A DNA stretch of 28,049 bases from Salinirussus sp. (GTDB lineage: Archaea > Halobacteriota > Halobacteria > Halobacteriales > Haloarculaceae). The notes below the pieces were generated by a model, which worked only from the letters and a program-made list of their open reading frames with translations, made no database searches and was not told the origin of the DNA. A program made the translations under genes and the position numbers. The number at the start of each line of letters is the position of its first letter. Positions within the stretch are counted from its first letter, which is position 1. The stretch is from contig JAQCNN010000114.1 in NCBI GenBank assembly GCA_028275005.1, forward strand, positions 1-28,049, written 5' to 3'. Of this stretch, positions 1 through 6,733 are shown in pieces.

Positions 1-1433
1 ATACTGAAATCCGTCATGGTAATGCCACCGCAGGCGTTCTGATTCTTCAGGTCGAAGGAGAGCGCACTCGACCCGCCGCTGCCGCCGGTTGCCGACACGT
101 TCCGCACACACGTCGAATCGTTGTCGGGACTGCCGCCGGCACTGGCCCCACCGCCGCCGCCGCCCCCGCTGCCGCCGCCAGCCGTCGTCTCGACAGTGAC
201 GTTGAGTGTCGCGTTGGTCGGGGTGGCCTCGTCGTGAGCCGGGACAGTTTGCTGGAGGCTGAAATTGACCTGCTGGGTCCCGGTCGCGGTTGAGGCGTTG
301 GTGCTGTAGGTGAACGTCGCGAGACCGTCCTCGCCGGTCTGTGTCCGGTTTGTGGTCAGGTTTCCACCCGAACCGGCCGCGACTGAGCCGTTGACAGTCA
401 CCCCCTCGACCGGATTGTTGAAGCGGTCCCGGACCGCAACCTGGAGGTCCTCGCTCAGACCCCGCTGAACCGTCGCCCCCTCGCCGGATTCGACGGCGAG
501 GTAGGCGGCCCCCTCCGGGTCAATGTTACTCTGTATGCCGACCTTCGAGAGTTGGAGTCGGTAGGTGGCGCCGCGCTCGAACACGAAGCTCACGTTGTAG
601 AAGCCCGCCGGTCCGGGTCGTTGCGTGATGTTCCGGAGGTAGGTCTCGTCTCCATCGTCCGGACCGGGGTCGGTGTCGAACTCCGCGTCGAGCAACGTCC
701 GCCACTCCGTGCGCGGGAGTTTCGTAGTGAGCGTCACGTTCAACCGGTCGTCGGAGTCCCCCACCGGCACGGCAACCGTCTCCGCCGAGGAACTGACTGT
801 GGTGATGTCGACCGACGCCCGGCTCACGCCGCGTTCGTTGAGCGAGCCGTTCACCGCGATCAACGAGAGCTCATCGCCATTGACCATCGTCTGCCCGGTC
901 TCTGTTCGGTTCGCCCCCGAAAACTGGTCGTAGAGGACGGTGTTGTCGTAGACGACCGTCGGCGCGTCGTGGTGGTAATTGTGACTGTGCTCGTAGACGA
1001 TGACCCCGCTGGAGTAGGTCCGCCGGGTCCCGTTCCAGTAGTCGGCCGTCTCGCCCTCCGCGGACACGTTGTCCAGGGTGAGCCCGACCGCAGGGTTGTC
1101 GACGCCGACTGTCCGGAGTGTGCCTGCCGGCGGGGTCGGGTTTGCACCGACCGCTCGGCTCGGGTACGTGGTCCCGAGCTTTACCGCGACCGACGACACC
1201 GCATCGCCCCCGACCGAGTTCACGACCGCGTTTCGAAGTTCGGCCATCTCCCCCCCTACCTGCTCGGCGTGTCTGAGTTCGAGCCCCTCGTTTTGCTGTG
1301 GCACGACTGTTGCCTGATAGCCCGAGAACGCGATAACGACAATCCCGAGCAGGAGGACCGCCCCGACCTGGACCGCCTGGCCTCGCGTATCGTGCCGGAG
1401 CACTGTTGTAAAGAGACACTCGCTGCCGAGCAT
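1..1433 (-). CDS. Surface-anchored sequon-rich protein with Ig-like (Big_1-type) domain, partial
   Basis: Open from an ATG at 1433 to the window edge; 477 codons are visible and the C-terminus is missing. A short N-terminus ending in RGQA is followed by one hydrophobic helix (about residues 21-42). This arrangement is common in haloarchaeal extracellular proteins anchored by an uncleaved or pilin-like N-terminal segment. The rest is extracellular in style, with well over ten N-glycosylation sequons (NVS, NGT, NRT, NIT, NAT and others). Residues about 318-415 resemble a bacterial Ig-like domain 1, including a VRDRFNNPVEGV stretch, and lead into a Gly/Ser-rich linker near 419-437. A His-rich patch (EHSHNYHHD) lies near residues 148-156. 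A TATA-like TTATTT at 1462-1467 sits about 30 nt upstream of the ATG, fitting a near-leaderless mRNA. Function is unknown; a surface or adhesion role is inferred. Confidence 0.75.
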   Translation of the reverse strand, partial: MLGSECLFTTVLRHDTRGQAVQVGAVLLLGIVVIAFSGYQATVVPQQNEGLELRHAEQVGGEMAELRNAVVNSVGGDAVSSVAVKLGTTYPSRAVGANPTPPAGTLRTVGVDNPAVGLTLDNVSAEGETADYWNGTRRTYSSGVIVYEHSHNYHHDAPTVVYDNTVLYDQFSGANRTETGQTMVNGDELSLIAVNGSLNERGVSRASVDITTVSSSAETVAVPVGDSDDRLNVTLTTKLPRTEWRTLLDAEFDTDPGPDDGDETYLRNITQRPGPAGFYNVSFVFERGATYRLQLSKVGIQSNIDPEGAAYLAVESGEGATVQRGLSEDLQVAVRDRFNNPVEGVTVNGSVAAGSGGNLTTNRTQTGEDGLATFTYSTNASTATGTQQVNFSLQQTVPAHDEATPTNATLNVTVETTAGGGSGGGGGGGASAGGSPDNDSTCVRNVSATGGSGGSSALSFDLKNQNACGGITMTDFS

Positions 1434-1853
1434 AATTGTTGTGAATGATTATCAGAAATAGAAATAAGTGTGTCACCGACGAAAGCAGGTGCCGGCCGTG
1501 GGGTAGCTAACATCACCCGCTCTGTTCAGTAGCTGCCGCTCTCCGCCCGACGGCGTTCAGCAGAGCGCGCCACATACAGGACACACAGTGTCCGCAGTCC
1601 GTGCCTCGGACCGACGGGCAGGTCACACGGCACAGACCGGTCGGCCATCGCTCCGGGCTTCGAGGCCGACACCCCACGGGACGGCGGCTCCTGGGACAGC
1701 GACGGGCCCCGGCCGACTGTGAGGACAGAGCGGACTGCACCCGTACCGGTGGGTTCCCGCAGCGAACACAATCCGGCCGACGCGGTCACCCGGCGCGTGT
1801 GTTACTCGCGTGTGACCACAACCCCCTTTTCGGGGTGGGCAAATACTGGGCAT
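1434..1853. other. Intergenic region between divergent genes
   Basis: About 420 bases with no convincing gene; the open frames here have compositions typical of GC-rich non-coding DNA. The left end holds an AT-rich promoter-like stretch for the minus-strand surface protein, and the right end a promoter for the phosphorylase. A short inverted repeat, GGACAC-ACA-GTGTCC, lies at 1579-1593; its role is unknown. Confidence 0.6.
1823..1832 (+). promoter_or_regulatory. Putative TATA element of the nucleoside phosphorylase gene
   Basis: CCCCTTTTCG is centred about 26 nt before the ATG at 1854, the distance expected for leaderless haloarchaeal transcription. It lies in a small inverted repeat (ACCCC at 1821-1825, GGGGT at 1832-1836). 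Confidence 0.35.
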
Positions 1854-2663
1854 ATGACCGATTCACCCGACCAGCCCCCCTCTCCGCTTCTTGAGGCAAA
1901 GGCGCTCGACGACCCCTCTGTGTTCACCCCGGAGGCGCTCCTGGAGAGTGCCAGACGACAGAAGGATATCCCGAAAACCTCAGTTCCGGATATCTGCGTC
2001 CTCGACCCGGACGGGGATATCGTGCGCCACCTGACAGCCGCCGGAGCGGCACACAGCGACGAGGCGTGGCCCGGCTACCACACTGACCTCTACCGGTTCA
2101 CACGGAACGGCGAGGAGTTCGGTATCGTTGGCTGCGCGGTGGGGGCGTCATTTGCCGTGCTCGTCGCGGAGCAGCTGTTCGCCGCCGGCTGTCGGTTCCT
2201 CGTCAGTGTGACCTCGTCGGGACAGGTCGTGTCAAAGGACGACCCGCCGTACTTCGTTCTCATCGAGCGTGCGCTCCGTGACGACGGGACGAGCCACCAC
2301 TACCGCCCGGCGAGCCGCTACGCCTCCCTCGACCCCGAACTCACCACCCCGGTACAGCAGGCGTGTGCGCCGCTGTCCCGACCCGTCTACACCGGGGCGA
2401 CGTGGACGACGGACGCCCCGTTCCGGGAGACGGAGACCGCAATCGAGCGTGCCAGGGCGGAGGGGATCCTCGCCGTCGAAATGGAGGCGGCCGCACTGTA
2501 CGCCTTCGCGGAGACCCGGGACCTGCCGGTCGTCTGCTTTGCACACGTGACCAACCAGCTGGGACAGACCGACGACGACTTCGAGAAGGGCGAAGCCGAT
2601 GGCAGCCAGGACGCCCTCGCGGTGGTCGACGCGGCCGCGACCGCCTGGCGGTCTCTCGGCTGA
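1854..2663 (+). CDS. Nucleoside phosphorylase (PNP/UDP family)
   Basis: A 269-residue protein of the phosphorylase family that splits nucleosides with phosphate to give a free base and ribose-1-phosphate. Residues 208-216 (VEMEAAALY) match the conserved substrate and ribose-binding signature, and residues 89-125 carry the Gly-rich stretch typical of the fold. The purine- or uridine-specific choice cannot be made safely from sequence. The longer frame upstream is ignored because ATG 1854 is followed by normal haloarchaeal protein sequence and has a TATA-like element at the leaderless distance. It is a cytoplasmic salvage enzyme and stands alone, with no same-strand neighbour. Confidence 0.85.
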   Translation: MTDSPDQPPSPLLEAKALDDPSVFTPEALLESARRQKDIPKTSVPDICVLDPDGDIVRHLTAAGAAHSDEAWPGYHTDLYRFTRNGEEFGIVGCAVGASFAVLVAEQLFAAGCRFLVSVTSSGQVVSKDDPPYFVLIERALRDDGTSHHYRPASRYASLDPELTTPVQQACAPLSRPVYTGATWTTDAPFRETETAIERARAEGILAVEMEAAALYAFAETRDLPVVCFAHVTNQLGQTDDDFEKGEADGSQDALAVVDAAATAWRSLG

Positions 2664-2849
2664 AAGGGTCAAATTCAACCGAGGGCCACAGCGGCCACAA
2701 CCCGTGGGCGACAGAGCCGTGACGGCCACGCGGGTACGCGGTCACCTGACCGACGAGTGACCCGTCGGGCGCGTGCCGTCGTGGCTGACGGCCGCCTCTC
2801 GGGTGTGAACCGGCCGCGCCGGCACTCAGGTCGGTCGACTCTCCAACTC

Positions 2850-2874
2850 AAAAACGCCCCCGGAAAGCCGGGGG
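2850..2874 (-). terminator. Terminator-like hairpin plus T-run
   Basis: A 7-bp GC stem at 2857-2874 has a 4-nt loop and, read on the minus strand, is followed by CG and then five T residues at 2854-2850. The plus strand lacks a T-run after the stem, so orientation is minus. It could end the small-RNA candidate or read-through from the membrane protein gene at 3183-3377. Confidence 0.5.
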
Positions 2875-2951
2875 GTGGCAACCGAAATCGGCAGGATCGG
2901 TGGTGGGTAGTGGGGGGTGGGGGTAGGATACCCGTGTCGCTGTGATGCGAC
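2850..2951 (-). ncRNA. Candidate small non-coding RNA (about 100 nt)
   Basis: Three signals line up on the minus strand. The TATA-rich palindrome at 2971-2982 predicts a transcription start near 2950. The transcript would begin with a hairpin (GTCGC / GCGAC, loop of 6, at 2936-2951), run through a C- and A-rich stretch with no open frame, and end in a GC hairpin (CCCCCGG / CCGGGGG, 2857-2874) followed at once by a five-base U-run (2850-2854). I cannot assign it to a known RNA family. This is inferred from sequence layout only. Confidence 0.4.
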
Positions 2952-2970
2952 AACTAACTGTTGATTGCTG

Positions 2971-2982
2971 GGATATATATCC
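2971..2982. promoter_or_regulatory. Palindromic TATA element
   Basis: GGATATATATCC is a perfect 12-base palindrome in an AT-rich island within GC-rich DNA. Being symmetric, it could direct transcription either way. The minus direction leads into the small-RNA candidate; the plus direction leads into no recognisable gene. Confidence 0.45.
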
Positions 2983-3182
2983 GTTTTCCCCGATTACAAT
3001 CTGTGATAACTCGGCCGGGTGACAGCCCCGGCGACCGGTCCACCAGGCACTCGACCTCGGGGACACCCGCGTGCGCAGGGTGGACTCCTGCCGTCAACCG
3101 GCCCGACCGGCGCCGAGGATAGTGCGCCGACGCAGCGTCCGCGCCGGATAGTGCCGGACAGTCGGTGTCCTCGGGTGTCGGA

Positions 3183-3377
3183 CTACCCCCGCAGTTCGTT
3201 GATCACGGTCGGGGCGATAACGCCGACCCCGAGGAGGATGGCAAACCGAACAGGCTGGCTCTCGGTCACTGCCGCCGAGCCATACCAGAGCACAACACCG
3301 AGAGCCACGAAGACTGCCGCTATCTTCGTCTCTGTGCTCACCAACTGCCCTGTCCCGTTGCTCTCATCGTCGTCCAC
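3183..3377 (-). CDS. Small two-helix membrane protein
   Basis: A 64-residue protein with a short acidic N-terminus and two hydrophobic helices (about residues 19-37 and 44-59), ending in NELRG. It resembles the many small integral membrane proteins of unknown function in haloarchaea. I chose the GTG at 3377 over a GTG 12 codons upstream because a TATA-like TTTTT lies at 3402-3406, about 27 nt ahead, which fits a leaderless message. The acidic start (VDDDES) is also more natural than the Arg-rich extension. It has no operon partner. Function is unknown. Confidence 0.6.
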   Translation of the reverse strand: MDDDESNGTGQLVSTETKIAAVFVALGVVLWYGSAAVTESQPVRFAILLGVGVIAPTVINELRG

Positions 3378-3401
3378 ACCTCTCGTTTGGCGCCCAGGAA
3401 C

Positions 3402-3406
3402 AAAAA
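3402..3406 (-). promoter_or_regulatory. Putative TATA element of the small membrane protein gene
   Basis: GGTTTTTG on the minus strand is centred 27 nt upstream of the GTG at 3377. It decides the start choice for that gene. Confidence 0.35.
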
Positions 3407-3631
3407 CCGGCACTCGGGTCTGCTCGGGCTGTAACGGTGACTGCCACCTCCCCCTCCGACAGAGACCCGGTGTGCTGACCGACGAGGCGGCGTGTTACAC
3501 CACGAACAGCACCGGTCTCGACACGGACACCACGACACGCACAGTCACAGTGCCTCTGTGAGACACGGGGAAACGCCGGAACAGTCTTTACTCCTGCACG
3601 TCGCCGCCACCGGACCGGTCTCTGGGCCCCG

Positions 3632-4312
3632 TCAGCTGACGAACAGCCGGCGGTCGGCCCGCTCGTGGGCGGCCGCCTGAATCTCGACCAGCGGGGCAAA
3701 GGGTGCCATCGACTCCAGCCGGAGGTCGGCGCTCTCGGTGACGGCCTCGCTGACGACGGGTTTCAGCTCCTCCAGGGCCGCCTGAGCGTCGGTGTGTCCG
3801 AGCGAGAGCAGTCGTTGGGCGGCCCCGAGCATGTCCGAGCAAAACGAGTAGGTGTGGACGAGACAGGCCTGCCGCTCCGGGACGCCGTCGACGGCCGTCA
3901 CCGCACCGAGGACGGCCGGATACTGCTGTGGGGGCTCCCGGCTGGCGTACGCCTGTAGTAGTTCGCCCTCAGTGGTCTGCCGGCGCAGGTCACAGAGCCG
4001 GGCGCCCGAGCGGGTGGCGCTCTCGCGAAACTCCGCCGGCAGTGTGACCGCGTGCAGCCGTCTGTCGGCCCTGACGAGCGCGTCGACGTCACCCGCCTCT
4101 GTTGCTCGGTGGGCGGCACGCAGCGCCACCAGCTCTGCCGGCCCGACCTGCCCGCGGAGGTAGGCCGTGAGCACCTCCACCAGGTCTGTTGCACTCTCGA
4201 CCCGGTCGGTCTGGACGAACTGCTCGAGGGCGTACGACGAGGAGTAGCCGCCAACGGGGAGGAAGGAATCGGCGAGTTGAAACGCTGTCAGCGCCGGTCG
4301 GTCGTCGGTCAC
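3632..4312 (-). CDS. ureF: Urease accessory protein UreF
   Basis: A 226-residue protein of normal UreF length. UreF joins UreD and UreG in the complex that delivers nickel and carbon dioxide to apo-urease and acts on the GTPase UreG. The N-terminus (FQLADSFLPVGGYSSSYALE) is the typical UreF opening, and the rest is the expected all-helical body. It starts at GTG 4312, overlapping the ureE stop by 4 bases (GTGA), so translational coupling is likely. It is the last gene of the urease operon. No T-rich terminator is evident downstream. Confidence 0.92.
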   Translation of the reverse strand: MTDDRPALTAFQLADSFLPVGGYSSSYALEQFVQTDRVESATDLVEVLTAYLRGQVGPAELVALRAAHRATEAGDVDALVRADRRLHAVTLPAEFRESATRSGARLCDLRRQTTEGELLQAYASREPPQQYPAVLGAVTAVDGVPERQACLVHTYSFCSDMLGAAQRLLSLGHTDAQAALEELKPVVSEAVTESADLRLESMAPFAPLVEIQAAAHERADRRLFVS

Positions 4313-4833
4313 TGCTGCTCACCCCCGTGGGAGTGGCTGTGGCCGTCACCGTGTGAGTGGCTGGCGGGCCCGACCTGGCCGTCGAACAGCGCGGGCGAGA
4401 CACGTTCGTGGCGCACCGTTGCACCCGCCGGGAGGTGTGGTCCGAGTGTCGCGTCGACCCGTGTGTCGGACTCGCCGGCGGGAAACAGGACCTCCGACCC
4501 TCGGACCGCCATCTCCCAGTGACGGTTCCCCACAGCGTGTCCAAGCGCCACCGCCGCGGTGAGGTCGGCCGCCGCATCAGCCAGCCCGACCACCACAGCC
4601 TCGACCGGTTCCAGCACGACCTCGAGCCGTGGCCCGTCCCCGGCCTCGGCCGAGAGAACGTCACCCGCTCTGAGCTCCCGTCCGACGACGACCCCGACCT
4701 CTCGGCCGGCGTCTGTCGTCGTCCGGAACCGCGAGCGGCGCCGCTGGTCGCCGCCGACGGTTACGGTCTCCCGGTCCCCGTCCTCGACCGCCTCAGTTTC
4801 GATATTTCCTTCGTAGGTATCATATATCTCCAT
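4309..4833 (-). CDS. ureE: Urease accessory metallochaperone UreE
   Basis: A 174-residue nickel carrier that supplies the urease maturation complex. The N-terminal half is the peptide-binding domain, the middle carries the metal-binding domain (GNRHWEMAV), and the C-terminus is a histidine tail (SHSHGDGHSHSHGGEQQ) typical of nickel-storing UreE proteins. The start is ATG 4833, two bases after the ureD stop; the open frame extends further upstream, but that part overlaps ureD in a basic, unnatural sequence. It overlaps ureF by 4 bases. Confidence 0.92.
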   Translation of the reverse strand: MEIYDTYEGNIETEAVEDGDRETVTVGGDQRRRSRFRTTTDAGREVGVVVGRELRAGDVLSAEAGDGPRLEVVLEPVEAVVVGLADAAADLTAAVALGHAVGNRHWEMAVRGSEVLFPAGESDTRVDATLGPHLPAGATVRHERVSPALFDGQVGPASHSHGDGHSHSHGGEQQ

Positions 4834-4835
4834 TG

Positions 4836-5726
4836 TTACTTTCGTCTGTCGGGTGCCTCGGCCCCGACCAGTTGCTGTCTCGCGACGGTCCACCCCGCCC
4901 GCAGCTGCTTCCGGACGAGGTCCGCCGTCTCGCCGGTCGCTCGGACGAGGAGGCCAGCGTCGTTCGGGAGTCGCGTGGCCCCGGCCGTCGCCGGACCGTC
5001 CGCAACCGCCCGGTGGACCGCGTCACTCAACCCTGCCTCCTCCGCTGTGGGCGCAACCACGTAGAGGTGACCGAAGACCCGGTCGCTCCCGAGGACGCCG
5101 GGCACCTGGGGGTCCGCCTCGCCGGGCCTGATATGTGTGTCGTCGGCCACCAGTAGCCGGCCCTCACTGCGGAGTCGTGTCCGAGTGTAGTACCGCTCGA
5201 ACTCGAAGGCCTCGCCGCGAGCCAGTCGGCCGGGGACAACGAGTTCGCCGACGACCGCGCTCCCTCCGGGCGCGACATCGACCGTCGTCGACTGGTAGAA
5301 CCTGGCGTCGGGGTGCAGGATGAGCGGCTCCGGGACGTAGTCCAGATGACCGCCGGGGGCTACCGACAGCGAGACGTCACTCTCCGCGTAGTTGTGCGCC
5401 ATCGAGAACACCTTCGTCGCGCTCCCGGTGGTGACGTGTGCGTGAGCCTCCGGGCCGACGGTCACCGACACCTCCCGGCGGTCCCCCTGGGCGACCCCGC
5501 CACTGGGGGACTGGACGTACACCGTCGCCGTCCGGTCGGTGTGGCAGAGCGAGCCCGAGACGTGAAACGGTGCTCGCGCGAAGTCCCGGACGAGCCGAGT
5601 CTCGCCGTCACTCCGGGCAAAGACGAGCGCCAAGCGGCCGTCCTTGCCCGCCGTTCCGGGGGCGGCCTGTGGGACCGACTCGCCGGCGTACTCGCTGAAC
5701 GCGGGGTGGGGGGCGTCGGCGGCCAT
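4836..5726 (-). CDS. ureD: Urease accessory protein UreD (UreH)
   Basis: A 296-residue scaffold protein that binds apo-urease and recruits UreF and UreG during nickel insertion. The family is recognisable from VYVQSPSGGVAQGD near residues 69-82, the following region with VTTGSATKVF, and the LDYVPEPLILHPDARFYQ block near 128-145. Its ATG at 5726 immediately follows the ureG stop codon, with no spacer. Length and position in the operon are as expected. Confidence 0.92.
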   Translation of the reverse strand: MAADAPHPAFSEYAGESVPQAAPGTAGKDGRLALVFARSDGETRLVRDFARAPFHVSGSLCHTDRTATVYVQSPSGGVAQGDRREVSVTVGPEAHAHVTTGSATKVFSMAHNYAESDVSLSVAPGGHLDYVPEPLILHPDARFYQSTTVDVAPGGSAVVGELVVPGRLARGEAFEFERYYTRTRLRSEGRLLVADDTHIRPGEADPQVPGVLGSDRVFGHLYVVAPTAEEAGLSDAVHRAVADGPATAGATRLPNDAGLLVRATGETADLVRKQLRAGWTVARQQLVGAEAPDRRK

Positions 5727-6347
5727 CTACACGAACAGGACGTCCCTGTGCACGTGTGAGAGCACGTTGTCGACGCCCTCCCCGCTCTTGCAGTTGGTGA
5801 ACGCCACCGGCCCCTCCCGCACCGACTCCGCATCGCGCGCGATGACGTCTAAGTCGGCGTCGACGTACTCCGCGAGGTCGGTCTTGTTGACGACCAGCAG
5901 GTCACAGTCGACGACCCCTGGGCCGCGCTTGCGCGGGATGTCGTCACCCTCCGCCACCGAGATGACGAACAGGGAGTAGTCGGCCAGTTCGGGGTTGAAC
6001 GTGGCCGCGAGGTTGTCACCCCCGCTCTCGACGACCACGAGGTCCAGCTCCGGCCGGGACGCGACGAACTCGTCGACCTGTGCGAGGTTCATCGAGGGGT
6101 CCTCCCGGATCCCGGTGTGCGGGCACGCGCCGGTTTCGACGCCGGCGACGAGGTCCTCTGGAACCACCCCCGCGAACCGGTCGCGGAGTCGGTCGGCGTC
6201 CTCCTGGGTGAGGATGTCGTTGGCGATCACACCCACGTCGACACCCTCCTCCCGTAGGGCGGGCACGAGTTCGCCGATGAGCGCTGTCTTGCCCGAACCG
6301 ACCGGCCCGCCGACGCCGAGGGTGGCGACGTCACGGTGGGTGCTCAT
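5727..6347 (-). CDS. ureG: Urease accessory GTPase UreG
   Basis: A 206-residue SIMIBI-class GTPase that dimerises around nickel and powers its delivery to urease. Visible motifs are the P-loop GPVGSGKT at 14-21, the nickel-binding Cys-Pro-His at 76-78 within ACPHTGIRED, the ESGGDN segment, and the guanine-specificity motif NKTD. All key residues are intact. The start ATG overlaps the end of ureA by 4 bases (ATGA). Confidence 0.95.
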   Translation of the reverse strand: MSTHRDVATLGVGGPVGSGKTALIGELVPALREEGVDVGVIANDILTQEDADRLRDRFAGVVPEDLVAGVETGACPHTGIREDPSMNLAQVDEFVASRPELDLVVVESGGDNLAATFNPELADYSLFVISVAEGDDIPRKRGPGVVDCDLLVVNKTDLAEYVDADLDVIARDAESVREGPVAFTNCKSGEGVDNVLSHVHRDVLFV

Positions 6348-6733
6348 GGGCTGCCCTCCGTCTCCCCCTCGTCGGCCGGAGCCCCCGGCTCCTCACCAGC
6401 CCCCGACCCGTCGACAGCCGCGTCCGGCGTCGCCCGGATCGGGTCGTGAACCGTCACCAGCTTCGTCCCGTCCGAAAAGACCGGCTCGACCTGGACCATA
6501 TCCACCATCTCCGGCACACCCTCCATCACGTCGTCGGGCGAGAGCAGCTGTGCCGCCTCGGACTGGAGTTGGGCGACGGACTTGCCATCACGGGCCCCCT
6601 CGACCACCCAGTCGGAGATGTACGCGACCGCCTCCGGGTGATTCAGTTCGACGCCCCGGTCCTTGCGACGGCGTGCCAGCTCCGCCGCCATGAATACCGT
6701 CAGTCGTTCGCGCTCTTTCGGTGTCAGATTCAT
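6344..6733 (-). CDS. ureA: Urease gamma subunit UreA
   Basis: A 129-residue structural subunit of urease. The first 100 or so residues match the family, from the MNLTPKERERL opening through HPEAVAYISDW to VHDPI. The last 25 or so form an extra acidic Gly/Pro/Glu-rich tail (GAGEEPGAPADEGETEG) beyond the usual end of the family, perhaps a halophilic adaptation. It overlaps ureC and ureG by 4 bases each. Confidence 0.94.
   Translation of the reverse strand: MNLTPKERERLTVFMAAELARRRKDRGVELNHPEAVAYISDWVVEGARDGKSVAQLQSEAAQLLSPDDVMEGVPEMVDMVQVEPVFSDGTKLVTVHDPIRATPDAAVDGSGAGEEPGAPADEGETEGSP

Larger units (their letters stand above)
2664..3182. other. Long intergenic region with a small-RNA candidate
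   Basis: About 520 bases without a convincing protein gene. Its centre is distinctive: an AT-rich island at about 2950-3005 carries a perfect 12-base palindrome, and on the minus strand this is followed by a 5' hairpin and an intrinsic-terminator-like hairpin with a T-run (annotated separately). A weak inverted repeat, GGACA-N5-TGTCC, lies at 3156-3170, just past the end of the small membrane protein gene. I see nothing recognisable in 2664-2849 or 3006-3155. Confidence 0.6.

Noticed and set aside
552..1448. Long plus-strand open frame opposite the surface protein gene
   Set aside because: Antisense shadow; the minus frame has an anchor helix, sequons and a coherent domain, the plus frame has Arg/Val-rich non-natural sequence.
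1579..1593. Inverted repeat GGACAC-ACA-GTGTCC as an operator
   Set aside because: Short, not near either promoter, and similar short repeats are expected by chance.
2664..3182. tRNA, SRP RNA or RNase P RNA in the long intergenic region
   Set aside because: No cloverleaf, T-loop or known conserved core could be found by eye.
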